From: Comamonadaceae bacterium
GTDB taxonomy: Bacteria > Pseudomonadota > Gammaproteobacteria > Burkholderiales > Burkholderiaceae_C
Direction: 5' to 3'
NCBI GenBank assembly: GCA_027486495.1
Contig: JAIXOZ010000073.1
Span: 1-64,000 of the forward strand
Length of the DNA stretch: 64,000 bases
Shown here: piece by piece, positions 29,143-39,545 of the stretch
How positions within the stretch are numbered: the stretch's first letter is position 1
Layout of the letters: every line of letters begins with the position of its first letter
Position numbers and translations under genes: made by a program
Notes under the pieces: generated by a model
What the model was told of the DNA's origin: nothing
The model's database searches: none
The model's input: only the letters and a program-made list of their open reading frames with translations

Positions 29143-30102
29143 ATGACCACCTCAGCCACAGCCTCCATCGACCACCTCGCTTTACACCTGCAAGGCGTTG
29201 CCGGCCTGCCTCATCTGGGGGTGATCCAGGCCCAAGGCGAGGACGCGGCCAACTTTTTGCACAACCAATTGAGCAACGACGTGCTGCTCTTGCCCGTGGG
29301 CCAATCGCGCCTGGCCGCTTTTTGCTCGGCCAAAGGGCGGATGCAGGCCAGTTTTGTGGTCATCAAAACCGCGCCCGACACCGTTTTGCTGGTCATGAGC
29401 CTCGATTTGCTGCCCCAAACGCTCAAGCGCCTGTCCATGTTTGTGCTGCGCGCCAAAGTCAAGATGAGCGACGCCACGGGCCAATGGCAGCTGCGCGGTT
29501 TGTTGGGCAACAGCGCCCGCGCCGTTTTGCCTCAGGGCTCGCCTTGGCAAACCGCCATTGCCGATGGGGTCCATGCCGTGTCGCTGTATCCCGCCGTGCT
29601 GGGCGACACCCAAGTGCCACGCGCCCTGTGGCTCGGCGCGCCATCGCAAGCACAGCCTCCCGGGGCTGAGCTGTCCACCGAATTTTGGGACTGGGCCGAA
29701 GTCATGAGCGGCGTGACGCTGGTGACCCCTCCGCTGTTTGAGGCTTTTGTGCCGCAAATGCTCAATTACGAATCGGTCGGTGGTGTGAACTTCAAAAAAG
29801 GCTGCTACCCCGGTCAAGAGGTCGTGGCCCGCAGCCAGTTTCGCGGCACGCTCAAGCGCCGTGCGGCGCTGGTGCACAGCCCAGTGGCCTTGGCTGCGGG
29901 GCAAGACGTGTTCACTCCCGCAGACCCCGAGCAGCCCTGCGCCACCGTGGTGCTGAGCGCTGCAAGGCCCGATGGTCAGGGTTTTGATGCCCTGGTCAGC
30001 GGCACGCTGGAGAGCCTGCAGACCGGCTGGCGGGCGGGCAGCTCAGAGGGCGAAGCTCTTGAGCTGCTGCCGCTGCCTTACGCCCTGCTCGAAGACATTT
30101 AA
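29143..30102 (+). CDS. ygfZ: YgfZ/GcvT-like folate-binding protein
   Basis: 319 aa from ATG at 29143; KGCYPGQEVVARSQFRGTLKRR is the YgfZ signature. Confidence 0.92.
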   Translation: MTTSATASIDHLALHLQGVAGLPHLGVIQAQGEDAANFLHNQLSNDVLLLPVGQSRLAAFCSAKGRMQASFVVIKTAPDTVLLVMSLDLLPQTLKRLSMFVLRAKVKMSDATGQWQLRGLLGNSARAVLPQGSPWQTAIADGVHAVSLYPAVLGDTQVPRALWLGAPSQAQPPGAELSTEFWDWAEVMSGVTLVTPPLFEAFVPQMLNYESVGGVNFKKGCYPGQEVVARSQFRGTLKRRAALVHSPVALAAGQDVFTPADPEQPCATVVLSAARPDGQGFDALVSGTLESLQTGWRAGSSEGEALELLPLPYALLEDI

Positions 30103-30112
30103 CTTTGCGGAC

Positions 30113-30448
30113 TTGGAAGCCAAACAATTGAACGCGTGGAATATCCCCGCATGGCTGGAAGCCGAGGTCAGAGCAAGGGACAAGTCCTGCGTTTATTGCC
30201 ATCGTGACTTCACCACTCCAGCCCTGACCCGTGGAGAAAAACCATCCTGGGAGCACATCATCAACGATGCAAACATCATCACCCGAAGCAATATTTCACT
30301 GTGCTGCATGTCCTGCAATGCCAGCAAAGGTGCCAAAGATCTGCGAGTTTGGCTTGCATCCAATTACTGCCAATCCAAGGGTATCGACCGAAGTACGGTT
30401 GCAGATATTGTGAAAGTCGCCCTGTCAGAAATTGAAAAAGCGGCCTGA
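30113..30448 (+). CDS. Small HNH-endonuclease-like protein
   Basis: Downstream part of ORF 29972..30448: CVYCHRDF...WEHIINDANIITRSNISLCCMSCNASKGAKDL; start uncertain (TTG 30113 suggested). Confidence 0.6.
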   Translation: MEAKQLNAWNIPAWLEAEVRARDKSCVYCHRDFTTPALTRGEKPSWEHIINDANIITRSNISLCCMSCNASKGAKDLRVWLASNYCQSKGIDRSTVADIVKVALSEIEKAA

Positions 30449-30458
30449 GCCGCTATTT

Positions 30459-31316
30459 TCAAAGCTTGCGCACCATCTCAATATGCGCAATCCCCGCATC
30501 TTCAAAAACAACCCCGTGCGGCTCAAAGCCTGAGCGTTTGTAAAAGCCTTCTGCGCTGCACTGAGCGTGCAGGATCACTTGGGTGTCGCCTCGGTGCTGC
30601 GCAGCTTCCATCAGGGCGTGCAGCACGCGGCGGCCCAGATCGCTGCCGCGCATCTGCTTTTTGACAGCCATGCGGCCGATGCGGGCCACACCGGGGGCGT
30701 GCTGAATCAAGCGACCCGTGGCCAGAGTCATACCCATGCGGTTCAGGGCGACCGCGTGCAAGGCGGTCTCGTCTTCATGGTCCAACTCCAACTCGACAGG
30801 CACTTTTTGTTCATCCACAAACACCTCATGGCGCAGGGGACTGGCCAGTTTCTGGAAGTCGTGCCATGAACCCACATGCACCTGGACCATGTCTTCGCCG
30901 CGTTCAAAGCCTTCGAGCATCTCGCGCAAGGGCGCGGGGATGGGCTGACTCTTTTTGGCCACCGGGTCGGCATACACATAGACCAACTCGCTGGTGATCA
31001 GCAATTCATCGCCCCGAAAAATCGCGCCGACAAAGGTCATGGACGAGTTGCCGATGCGGTCGCATCGCATGCAAACATCGAGAAAATCGTCCATCTCTGC
31101 ACTGGCGAGGTATTCCACGCTGGCCTTTTTGACGAACAAGTCACCGCCCAGCTGGTGCATGGTCTCGGCATAGGGCATGGCCAGGTTTCGCCAGTAGTCG
31201 GTCACGGCGGTGTCGAAGTACATCAGGTAATGGCCGTTGAAGACGATTTTCTGCATGTCCACCTCGACCCAGCGTACGCGCATGCGGTGAGAAAAACGGA
31301 AATCTTGGCGTTTCAT
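30459..31316 (-). CDS. Fusion: YbgC/FadM-type acyl-CoA thioesterase + GNAT N-acetyltransferase
   Basis: N-half hot-dog thioesterase (RVRWVEVDMQKIVFNGHYLMYFDTA), C-half GNAT (RIGRMAVKKQMRGSDLGRRVLHALMEAA...AEGFYKRSGFEPHG). Confidence 0.85.
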   Translation of the reverse strand: MKRQDFRFSHRMRVRWVEVDMQKIVFNGHYLMYFDTAVTDYWRNLAMPYAETMHQLGGDLFVKKASVEYLASAEMDDFLDVCMRCDRIGNSSMTFVGAIFRGDELLITSELVYVYADPVAKKSQPIPAPLREMLEGFERGEDMVQVHVGSWHDFQKLASPLRHEVFVDEQKVPVELELDHEDETALHAVALNRMGMTLATGRLIQHAPGVARIGRMAVKKQMRGSDLGRRVLHALMEAAQHRGDTQVILHAQCSAEGFYKRSGFEPHGVVFEDAGIAHIEMVRKL

Positions 31317-31320
31317 GGCT

Positions 31321-32283
31321 TCAACTTTCAAAAGCGATTTTCAAGGCCCTGCCCGCATCGGCGTGCGCGTGCAGGGCTTCGGGAATGGCGCGGCCCATGG
31401 TGATGAAGCCATGTACCACGCCTTTGTATATTTCCAAATCAACAGGCACGCCCGCCATGCGCAGGGTGTCCGCGTATTGCACGCCCTCGTCCACCAGCGG
31501 GTCGCATTCGGCCAAGCCGATCCAGGCGGGGGCCAGACCTGCATGGTCGGGCGCGTTCATCGGGGCAAAGCGCCAATCGTCTCTGTCAGCTTCGTCGATG
31601 TAGTTGGCAAAAAACCAGTCCACTGTGTCCTTGTCGAGCATGAAGCCGTTGGCAAACGTGTGGTGCGAGGCGGTGTCTTGCCGAGCGATGCAGCCGGGGT
31701 AAAACAGCAGCTGTAAAGCCAGTTTCAAGCCCGTATCTCGTGCCATCAAAGCGCACACGGCACTCAGCGTGCCGCCTGCGCTGTCGCCTCCCACAGCCAA
31801 GCGACGGGTGTCCAACCCCAAGGTCTGACCGTTCTGGTGCAGCCAGCTCAGCGCGTCCCAGCTGTCGTGCACAGCGGTTGGAAATCGGTACTCGGGTGCC
31901 AATCGGTAATCCAAAGACACCACGGCGCAATGGCCTTGGCGTGAAAGTTGGCGGCACAGCACGTCATGGGTCGTCAAGCTTCCCACCGAAAAACCGCCGC
32001 CATGGATGTAAAGCAACACCGGCAATGCCACATCGCTTTGTGGTGCGTACAAACGGGCGGGTATGGCGTGGCCATCGCGGGCGGGGATGCTGAAGTTATG
32101 CACCCGGTCCACCAGCGGCGCAGGCTGCAGGTCGAGCATGGGCCCACCAATGTCGTAAAACTCACGGGCTTGTGCGGGCGTCATGACGGACATGGGTGGG
32201 CGGCCTGCCCGCTGTACGCGCTCGATCAGGTCGCGCGTGGCGGCATTCAGCAAGCCGCGGGGGTTGGTGTGGTGGCTGCTCAT
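31321..32283 (-). CDS. HSL-type alpha/beta hydrolase (esterase/lipase)
   Basis: YIHGGGFSVGSL, GDSAGG motifs. Confidence 0.9.
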   Translation of the reverse strand: MSSHHTNPRGLLNAATRDLIERVQRAGRPPMSVMTPAQAREFYDIGGPMLDLQPAPLVDRVHNFSIPARDGHAIPARLYAPQSDVALPVLLYIHGGGFSVGSLTTHDVLCRQLSRQGHCAVVSLDYRLAPEYRFPTAVHDSWDALSWLHQNGQTLGLDTRRLAVGGDSAGGTLSAVCALMARDTGLKLALQLLFYPGCIARQDTASHHTFANGFMLDKDTVDWFFANYIDEADRDDWRFAPMNAPDHAGLAPAWIGLAECDPLVDEGVQYADTLRMAGVPVDLEIYKGVVHGFITMGRAIPEALHAHADAGRALKIAFES

Positions 32284-32469
32284 GACAAGGATCAAAACTG
32301 TAAAAGGTCGCGGGCTAAGGCATGGGGGCACTTCCCCTGTTGGCAAACAAGGGTGACAGCGCCAACATGCCCCAAAGCCATTCCTGCATCAAAATGGGCT
32401 TTCATCGTACAACGCCCCGCCCCGCCGTTGTGTCACTTCCGAACCGGGCCCCCTGATTGGAGTTTTCGC

Positions 32470-33606
32470 ATGTCTTTCATCAACTACGTCACCCAGATCC
32501 AGATCGACTTTGGCGCCGTGAAACTGCTGCAGTCCGAATGCGAGCGTGTGGGCATCCGCAAACCCTTGATCGTGACCGATGCGGGTGTCAAAGCCGCAGG
32601 CGTGTTGCAAAAAGCGCTCGACGCCCTGCCCGGCTTGAATGTCACGGTGTTTGACCAAACGCCCTCCAACCCGACCGAGGCAGCTGTTCGCGCCGCAGCG
32701 GCCATGTACAAGGCCAGTGGTTGCGACGGTCTGATCGCGGTGGGCGGCGGTTCGGCCATCGACTGCGCCAAGGGCGTGGCGATTGCCGTGAGCCACGATG
32801 GCCCGCTCAAAACCTTCGCCACCATCGAAGGCGGCTCGCTCAAAATCACGGACCGCGTGGCCCCCATCATCGCCGTGCCCACCACCAGTGGCACCGGCAG
32901 CGAGGTGGCCCGGGGTGCGATTTTGATTCTGGACGACGGCCGCAAAGTGGGCTTTCACAGCTGGTTCATTGTGCCCAAAGCGGCCATTTGTGACCCTGAA
33001 CTCACCTTCGGCTTGCCTCCCATGCTCACGGCCGCTACGGGCATGGACGCGGTGGCGCACTGCATGGAAACCTTCATGGCCACGCCCTTCAACCCGCCGG
33101 CCGACGGCATCGCGCTCGACGGCTTGGCCCGCGGCTGGGCCCATATCGAGCGCGCCACCGTCAACGGCCAAGACCGTGAAGCCCGCCTGAACATGATGAG
33201 CGCCAGCATGCAAGGCGCCATGGCCTTCCAAAAGGGTCTTGGCTGCGTCCATTCACTCAGCCACAGCCTGGGCGGCGTGAACCCGCGCCTGCACCACGGC
33301 ACCCTGAACGCCATGTTTTTGCCCGCGGTGGTGAAGTTCAACGCGGCGGCCGAATCGGTGCAAAAAGAAAACCGCCTGAACCGCATGGCCCAAGCCATGG
33401 GCTTGCAAAGCGGCTCGGACATTCCCGACGCCATCCGCGACATGTGCGCCCGTCTGGGCCTGCCTACCGGGTTGGGGGCCATGGGGGTGACCGAAAGCCT
33501 GTTTGACGCCGTGATCACCGGCGCACTGGCCGACCACTGCCACAAAACCAACCCACGCATCGCCTCGGCCGATGAATACCGGGACATGCTTCTGACGAGT
33601 TTGTGA
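32470..33606 (+). CDS. Iron-containing alcohol dehydrogenase
   Basis: 378 aa from ATG 32470; GGGSAIDCAKGVAI, TTSGTGSEVAR, HSLSHSLGG. Confidence 0.93.
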   Translation: MSFINYVTQIQIDFGAVKLLQSECERVGIRKPLIVTDAGVKAAGVLQKALDALPGLNVTVFDQTPSNPTEAAVRAAAAMYKASGCDGLIAVGGGSAIDCAKGVAIAVSHDGPLKTFATIEGGSLKITDRVAPIIAVPTTSGTGSEVARGAILILDDGRKVGFHSWFIVPKAAICDPELTFGLPPMLTAATGMDAVAHCMETFMATPFNPPADGIALDGLARGWAHIERATVNGQDREARLNMMSASMQGAMAFQKGLGCVHSLSHSLGGVNPRLHHGTLNAMFLPAVVKFNAAAESVQKENRLNRMAQAMGLQSGSDIPDAIRDMCARLGLPTGLGAMGVTESLFDAVITGALADHCHKTNPRIASADEYRDMLLTSL

Positions 33607-33609
33607 CGA

Positions 33610-34014
33610 TCATTCGTCCTTTGAAAGGGGCTTGGAATACCGGGCCCTTTCAAGAGCTCTTTTGCGAGATTTTTCCCGCGCCTGCTCCTTGGACAAATGC
33701 CCCCTCAAAGCAGCGTCCCAAGCTGATTGCGCCCAACGCACCGCCTCCAGGGGCTCGTCAAAAATTTCATCCGGTGCGGCGCAATATGACAAAGCTACGT
33801 CTTTACCCTTCATGGTGAAGGTGAAAGGTTTTAGGCCCATGGCTTCAAAATCCGGTCGATTCAGCTCATCGGTCTTGAGGTAGAGGCGCTGGTCCATGAC
33901 GATGGCGAACATCAAGCCTTCGTGGTACAGACCATGGCCGCCAAACATGCGGCGCGCGGTGATCTGTCCCCACTTTTGCAACAACTCCTGAACAAAGCTG
34001 ATGAATTCACTCAC
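33610..34014 (-). CDS. TfoX/Sxy N-terminal domain protein
   Basis: MSEFISFVQELLQKWGQITARRMFGGHGLYHEGLMFAIV. Confidence 0.88.
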   Translation of the reverse strand: MSEFISFVQELLQKWGQITARRMFGGHGLYHEGLMFAIVMDQRLYLKTDELNRPDFEAMGLKPFTFTMKGKDVALSYCAAPDEIFDEPLEAVRWAQSAWDAALRGHLSKEQAREKSRKRALERARYSKPLSKDE

Positions 34015-34180
34015 AGGCTACCCCGGCCGAGCCCGTGCCAGAAAGGTGGCTGCAAGCTGCCAAAAACCCGGTGTCCTGCAGCAAGCTGGGTGCACGCAAC
34101 CCGTTCATGTTGTTCCAATCGGTTGAAGTCAAAGAAAAACCAGTGTGAAACAGTGCCTCCCTGCCGACTGTCACCTTGGT

Positions 34181-35134
34181 TCAAAGGCTATCGGGGTGGG
34201 GCATCTTGGCGCCCACATGGATTTCGCCCCGCGCATCCGCCAGTTCGACCTGGCGCTGGCGTTCGGCCAGTTTTTCCTTTTGCTCGGGTGTGCGCTGGTT
34301 GTGGCAATGGGCACAACTGACACCTAAGACGTAATGTGGTGACTGCTTGTCTTGCTCGCTCAGCGGCCAACGGCAAGAGCGGCACAACTCGTGATGTCCC
34401 AAGCCTAGCCCGTGGCCTACGCTCACGCGTTCGTCAAACACAAAGCAGTCACCTTCCCAGGTGCTTTGCTCGGGCGGGATTTCTTCCAGGTACTTGAGAA
34501 TGCCGCCTTCGAGGTGGTAAACCTCGTTAAAACCGCGCATTTTCATAAGCGCCGTGGACTTTTCGCAGCGGATGCCACCGGTGCAGAACATCGCCACTTT
34601 GGTCTTTTTGGCGGCCTCGCCTTGCAGGTTTTCTTGCGCGTCCAGCCACGCGGGCAGCTGTACAAAGTTCTTGAGGTTCGGATTGATCGCGCCCTTGAAG
34701 GTGCCAATGGCCACCTCATAGTCGTTGCGCGTATCGATCACCACCACGTCCGGGTCGGCCAACAGGGCGTTCCAGTCGGCAGGTTTGACATATTGGCCCA
34801 CGGTTTTGTTCGGATCCAATTCGGGCACGCGCAAGGTGACGATCTCTTTTTTGAGCTTGACTTTCATGCGCGTAAACGGCGGCTTTGGGCTCCAAGACTC
34901 TTTGTGCACCAGACTGGACAGGCGCGGATCGGCGCGCAAAAAAGCCAGTACGGCGCGGATACCCGCTTCAGGCCCGGCAATCGTGCCGTTGATGCCTTCG
35001 TGCGCCAAAAGCAGCGTGCCTTTCACATTGTTGTCCTCGCAACAGGCTTGCAAAGGCGCTTGCAGGTCGACGAAGTCGGGCAGATCGACGAATTTGTAAA
35101 GGGCGGCAGTGAGAAAAATGGGTTCGGTCAACAT
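34181..35134 (-). CDS. trhO: Rhodanese-type tRNA uridine hydroxylase TrhO (YceA family)
   Basis: [62 protein letters not shown]. Confidence 0.9.
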   Translation of the reverse strand: MLTEPIFLTAALYKFVDLPDFVDLQAPLQACCEDNNVKGTLLLAHEGINGTIAGPEAGIRAVLAFLRADPRLSSLVHKESWSPKPPFTRMKVKLKKEIVTLRVPELDPNKTVGQYVKPADWNALLADPDVVVIDTRNDYEVAIGTFKGAINPNLKNFVQLPAWLDAQENLQGEAAKKTKVAMFCTGGIRCEKSTALMKMRGFNEVYHLEGGILKYLEEIPPEQSTWEGDCFVFDERVSVGHGLGLGHHELCRSCRWPLSEQDKQSPHYVLGVSCAHCHNQRTPEQKEKLAERQRQVELADARGEIHVGAKMPHPDSL

Positions 35135-35162
35135 GCCTTGATTATCCACTTTGAAAAAAGGG

Positions 35163-35450
35163 TCATGCCGCATAAGTGGTCAAAACCACATTTGCCGCTT
35201 CTTGGCGCAAGGCAATCAAAGCTTGGTAGGCAGCAGACGCGTGCCAGCTTTGCGCATCGTCCAAAGAAGGGAAACGGATCACCACGATGTCAGGGTGAGG
35301 GTTGACACCCGAAAACGATTGAACCTGTTCACCCCGAAATACGAGTTCTCCACCAAAAGGAAGCAAGGTGGCCAAGACCTGAGAACGGTATTGGGCCCAT
35401 TTTTCAGGCTGTTTCACGGTCATCTGACCGACAACAAAGGCTTGAGACAT
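35163..35450 (-). CDS. DUF1330 family protein
   Basis: 95 aa; [38 protein letters not shown]...[18 protein letters not shown]. Confidence 0.85.
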   Translation of the reverse strand: MSQAFVVGQMTVKQPEKWAQYRSQVLATLLPFGGELVFRGEQVQSFSGVNPHPDIVVIRFPSLDDAQSWHASAAYQALIALRQEAANVVLTTYAA

Positions 35451-35459
35451 GAGTGATCC

Positions 35460-36545
35460 TTACAAAGGCTGAACCATGGAGGCGTTGGGGTTTTGTAACC
35501 AGTGGCTGAACTCATCTGCCAATTGCTGACTGGCACGGGCAGCCGCATTCCACACCTTCACCCGACCCGCCAGATCGCGGTCATAGGTCATGAAGTCCTT
35601 GCGGTCGGGCAGTTTGGCGTTCGGCAGGGTTTTGACCCACTCGGGGTTGGGGGCCAAGATGATGGTGCTGTCCAGAAAAGGCGATGCCCCATGCCGCCAC
35701 TTGAGCGCTTTGTCGAGCCAACCGGGCACCACACTTTTCTGAAAATGCGGGTAGAGCACGATAGACCGATCTGGCCCCTTGGATGGCGCGTTCCAATTCA
35801 GGTGCAAGTGGTAGTCGGTGATGCCGCCATCCCAATATGCACCGCTCGGAGCGCCAGGTATGTCATGCACGGCTTTCAGGGCAAACGGGATGGAGCAACT
35901 CGCTTGCAGCGCAGGCATGAAATTGCCTTCTACCAGGCCCACAGCGCGGGTTCGAAAGTCATGCGCATCAAAGGGCAATGGCGCAGCTTGGCCTGAAAAC
36001 ACCACCCGCTCCAGCCAGCCGCCCAAGGCACGGCGGTGCAAGGCGTTGCTTAAAAAAGCCCCCGCATAGCCCAGTGGCGTGCCCAATGGGTGCTCTTTGT
36101 GCAGGATGTGTCTCCCGCGCGAGGTGACGATGTGGAGTTTGTACCGCGGGTGGTTCAGCACCTCAGCGATCCTGCCGCCGTAAAAGGCTTGCAGGCTTTG
36201 GCCAAAGGCCTCGCTCACCTGCATGGCGCTCACACGCTTTTGGCCTGCAAGCGGTTCGTAGTGCTGGTGGATGTAGTCGTGCTCCAAGCGTTCGAACGCC
36301 GGCAACGATTCATTCAAACAAGCCGTGGCCATGCGCCAAGCACCGATTGAGGCCCCGACCAAGTCCACTTGCTGTTGGCTTTGGGTCAGCCACTCGCCAA
36401 AGATAAAACGGTCCAGCGGGCCTAGGATTAGACCCTTGGGGCCACCGGCTGCTCCTGGAATGACTCCGATGTGCTCAGGCAGAAGGCCATGTTCGCGAAT
36501 GTGAGCCAGGGCCTTGGGGCCTGAGTGGATGTGGAGGGCTTGCAT
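35460..36545 (-). CDS. Patatin-like phospholipase family protein
   Basis: GVIPGAAGGPKGLILG, VGASIGAWRMA, DGGITDYHL. Confidence 0.85.
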   Translation of the reverse strand: MQALHIHSGPKALAHIREHGLLPEHIGVIPGAAGGPKGLILGPLDRFIFGEWLTQSQQQVDLVGASIGAWRMATACLNESLPAFERLEHDYIHQHYEPLAGQKRVSAMQVSEAFGQSLQAFYGGRIAEVLNHPRYKLHIVTSRGRHILHKEHPLGTPLGYAGAFLSNALHRRALGGWLERVVFSGQAAPLPFDAHDFRTRAVGLVEGNFMPALQASCSIPFALKAVHDIPGAPSGAYWDGGITDYHLHLNWNAPSKGPDRSIVLYPHFQKSVVPGWLDKALKWRHGASPFLDSTIILAPNPEWVKTLPNAKLPDRKDFMTYDRDLAGRVKVWNAAARASQQLADEFSHWLQNPNASMVQPL

Positions 36546-36572
36546 GCTTGGATCAATGTCTCACAGGGGTGT

Positions 36573-36769
36573 TCAGTGCGCAGGGCTTCGGTAAGCGCGG
36601 CCCACACGCTCAGCCAAGGCATGCAGGCGCTGGTCAAGCGACCACAGTACAGCCCCTTCGCTCAGGCAAGTGGCGGCCAGCAGCTGCAGGTCAAGCCATC
36701 CACAGCCGCGCCCAAAAAGCTGTTCTCTTTCGATGAGAACTGGTCATCAATGGTCACGGTGGTTCGCAT
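36573..36769 (-). pseudogene. Remnant of a vapBC toxin-antitoxin locus (VapB start joined to VapC C-terminus)
   Basis: Minus strand begins MRTTVTIDDQFSS (VapB-type start), then in another frame GCGWLDLQLLAATCLSEGAVLWSLDQRLHALAERVGRAYRSPAH* (VapC/PIN C-terminus). Confidence 0.75.
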
Positions 36770-36849
36770 CAGAGCCTCCAAGCATCAAATAAGGTGCAAT
36801 CATGCATCTCGATGGAGGCAAATGAAGATTTTACTTTTTCTGAAGTCGC

Positions 36850-39231
36850 TTATTTCTTCAAGCCCTGCAGCTTGGCAAATGCGCTGGCCATGGCAGACCC
36901 CGAACCAGCGGCTGGCGGCGAGGTGTAACCCCCAACCGATCCACCGCCACGCTGGCGGTTGTCCCGCCCTGCCCCTTCAAACTTGTTGTCGCGCGGGCCC
37001 CTTCCGTCTTGTCCTTGGCGGGCAGGCGCAGCGTCCAGCTTCATGGTCAGGCTGATGCGCTTGCGGGCCACGTCGACTTCGAGCACTTTCACTTTGACGA
37101 TGTCGCCGGTCTTGACCACCTCGCGGGCGTCGGTGACGAACTTGTTGGCCAGCTGGCTCACATGGACCAAGCCGTCCTGGTGAACGCCCAAGTCCACAAA
37201 CGCGCCGAACTGGGCCACGTTGCTCACGGTGCCTTCCAGGGTCATGCCCTCTTTCAGGTCTTTGATGTCTTCCACGCCGTCGGCCAAGCGGGCCACCTTG
37301 AAGTCGGGGCGCGGGTCGCGACCGGGCTTTTCCAGCTCGCCCAGGATGTCCTTGATGGTCACTGCACCGAATTTGTCGTTCACAAACAGCTCAGGCTTGA
37401 GCGTTTTGAGCACCTCAGAGCGCCCCATGATCTCCTGAATCGGCTTGGCAGTTTTGACGATGATCTGCTCGACCACGGGGTAGGTTTCGGGGTGCACGCC
37501 GGTCATGTCCAGCGGGTTGTCGCCGCCGCGAATGCGCAAAAAGCCCGCGCTTTGCTCGAAAGTTTTGGCGCCCAAGCCGGTCACTTTGAGCAGGTCTTGA
37601 CGGGTTTTGAACACGCCATTGGCATCGCGCCAGCGCACCACGGCCTTGGCCACGCTGCCCGACAGGCCCGACACGCGGGTCAGCAAAGGTACGCTGGCGG
37701 TGTTCAGGTCCACGCCGACCGAGTTCACGCAGTCTTCGACCACGGCGTCCAGCGTCTTGGCCAGCTCGCTTTGGTTCACGTCGTGCTGGTATTGGCCCAC
37801 ACCAATGGCTTTGGGGTCGATCTTGACCAGTTCCGACAGCGGATCTTGAAGGCGGCGGGCAATGGAGGCTGCGCCGCGCAGGCTCACATCCACATCGGGC
37901 ATTTCCTGGCTGGCGAATTCGCTGGCCGAATAGACCGAAGCGCCCGCTTCGCTGACCACGACCTTGGTGATTTCTACACCGTCTCGCAATCGGGCCAGTT
38001 GCTTGATCAGGTCACCGGCCAGCTTGTCGGTCTCGCGGCTGGCGGTGCCGTTGCCAATGGCGATCAGGTTGACGTTGTGCTTTTCGCAGAGCTTGGCCAA
38101 GGTAAAGAGCGAACCCTCCCAGTCCTTGCGCGGCTCATGCGGGTACACCGTGGAGGTGTCCACCAGCTTGCCGGTGGCATCGACCACGGCCACCTTCACG
38201 CCGGTGCGGATGCCCGGGTCCAGGCCCATGACCACGCGCGCACCAGCGGGCGCGGCCAACAGCAAATCACGCAGGTTGTCCGCAAAAACCTTGATGGCGA
38301 CTTTTTCAGCGTCTTCACGCAGACGGGTGAACAGGTCGCGCTCGGTGGACAAGCTCAGTTTCACGCGCCAAGTCCAGGCCACGCATTTGCGGATCAGGTC
38401 GTCCGAGGGGCGCGACGCATGGCTCCAGCCCAGGTGCATGGCGATCTTGCCTTCGGCGATGCTGGGTTTGCCGGGCTCTGGTTCGACAGGAAGAACCAGC
38501 TTGGCGTCCAGCATTTCCAAAGCACGGCCCCGAAACACGGCCAAGGCGCGGTGGCTGGGCACGCGGCCAATCGGCTCGTCGTAGTCGAAGTAATCGCGGA
38601 ACTTGGACACATCGGCGTTGTTCTCGTCTTTGCCGTCGGCCAGCTTGCTTTTGAACAGGCCTTCGTTCCACAACCATTCGCGCAGGGCCTGCACCAAAGA
38701 GGCGTCTTCGGCCCATCGTTCGCTCAGCAAATCGCGCACACCGTCCAGAACGGCGGCGGTGGTGGTGAAGTCGGCACCTTCAATCGCGCCTGCGGCCAGC
38801 ACAAAGGCTTGGGCTTCGGCATGGGGGTCGAGTGTGGGGTTGGCAAACAGCTTGTCGGCCAAGGGCTCCAGCCCGGCTTCGCGGGCAATCATGCCCTTGG
38901 TGCGGCGCTTGGGCTTGAAGGGCAAATACAGGTCTTCCAACTCTTGCTTGGTCGGCGCGGCGTCGATGGCAGCCAGCAATTCGGGCGTCATCTTGCCCTG
39001 CTCGGTGATGCTTTTGATCACGGCGGCGCGGCGGTCTTCCAGTTCGCGCAGGTAGCCCAGTCGCGACTCCAGCTCGCGCAACTGGATGTCGTCCAGCCCG
39101 CCGGTCACTTCTTTGCGGTAACGGGCGATGAAGGGGACAGTGGCCCCACCATCGAGCAGCTCCACGGCAGTCTTGACCTGCTCAGGGCGGATACGGATTT
39201 CTGCGGCCAGTTGGGCCAGGATTTTTTGCAT
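36850..39231 (-). CDS. tex: Tex-family RNA-binding transcription accessory protein
   Basis: 793 aa; PFIARYRKEVTGGLDDIQLRELE, GLDPGIRTGVKVAVVD, S1 domain GTVSNVAQFGAFVDLGVHQDGLVHVSQLA. Confidence 0.96.
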   Translation of the reverse strand: MQKILAQLAAEIRIRPEQVKTAVELLDGGATVPFIARYRKEVTGGLDDIQLRELESRLGYLRELEDRRAAVIKSITEQGKMTPELLAAIDAAPTKQELEDLYLPFKPKRRTKGMIAREAGLEPLADKLFANPTLDPHAEAQAFVLAAGAIEGADFTTTAAVLDGVRDLLSERWAEDASLVQALREWLWNEGLFKSKLADGKDENNADVSKFRDYFDYDEPIGRVPSHRALAVFRGRALEMLDAKLVLPVEPEPGKPSIAEGKIAMHLGWSHASRPSDDLIRKCVAWTWRVKLSLSTERDLFTRLREDAEKVAIKVFADNLRDLLLAAPAGARVVMGLDPGIRTGVKVAVVDATGKLVDTSTVYPHEPRKDWEGSLFTLAKLCEKHNVNLIAIGNGTASRETDKLAGDLIKQLARLRDGVEITKVVVSEAGASVYSASEFASQEMPDVDVSLRGAASIARRLQDPLSELVKIDPKAIGVGQYQHDVNQSELAKTLDAVVEDCVNSVGVDLNTASVPLLTRVSGLSGSVAKAVVRWRDANGVFKTRQDLLKVTGLGAKTFEQSAGFLRIRGGDNPLDMTGVHPETYPVVEQIIVKTAKPIQEIMGRSEVLKTLKPELFVNDKFGAVTIKDILGELEKPGRDPRPDFKVARLADGVEDIKDLKEGMTLEGTVSNVAQFGAFVDLGVHQDGLVHVSQLANKFVTDAREVVKTGDIVKVKVLEVDVARKRISLTMKLDAAPARQGQDGRGPRDNKFEGAGRDNRQRGGGSVGGYTSPPAAGSGSAMASAFAKLQGLKK

Positions 39232-39489
39232 GTCTCAGTTGGCGCTTTTGTGGCACCCCAATGGTCAAAGGGCGAGAGTGTGCCACAGCCCTTGGTCATT
39301 CTCGGCCCGCTTGAAGGCTCTGAATGCCTGCCTGAAATCCCACCCAATGCAGGCCTGTCACCACGGTCGGTGCGCCACAAATCGCCCTGTCGACCCAAAA
39401 ACAACAAAAATGTTAGTCACAAAGCAGTAGATGCCAATTCAATGAAAATCTACCCAAAAATTGTTTTAATGCCTATTTAAACGACAAAT

Positions 39490-39518
39490 TTGACACACAA
39501 CTAATAAATACGTAAACT
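39490..39518 (+). promoter_or_regulatory. Predicted sigma70 promoter of HExxH lipoprotein 1
   Basis: TTGACA-N17-TAAACT upstream of the ORF at 39546. Confidence 0.55.
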
Positions 39519-39545
39519 CTCAATCATTGATGGTTTTGATGATTA

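Noticed and set aside
37009-39480. 823-aa plus-strand ORF antisense to tex
   Set aside because: Arises from codon bias of the high-GC tex gene; His/Gln/Val-rich low-complexity translation with no recognisable domain. The same applies to 1465..2919, 49003..51075, 45011..46231 and 55776..57392.
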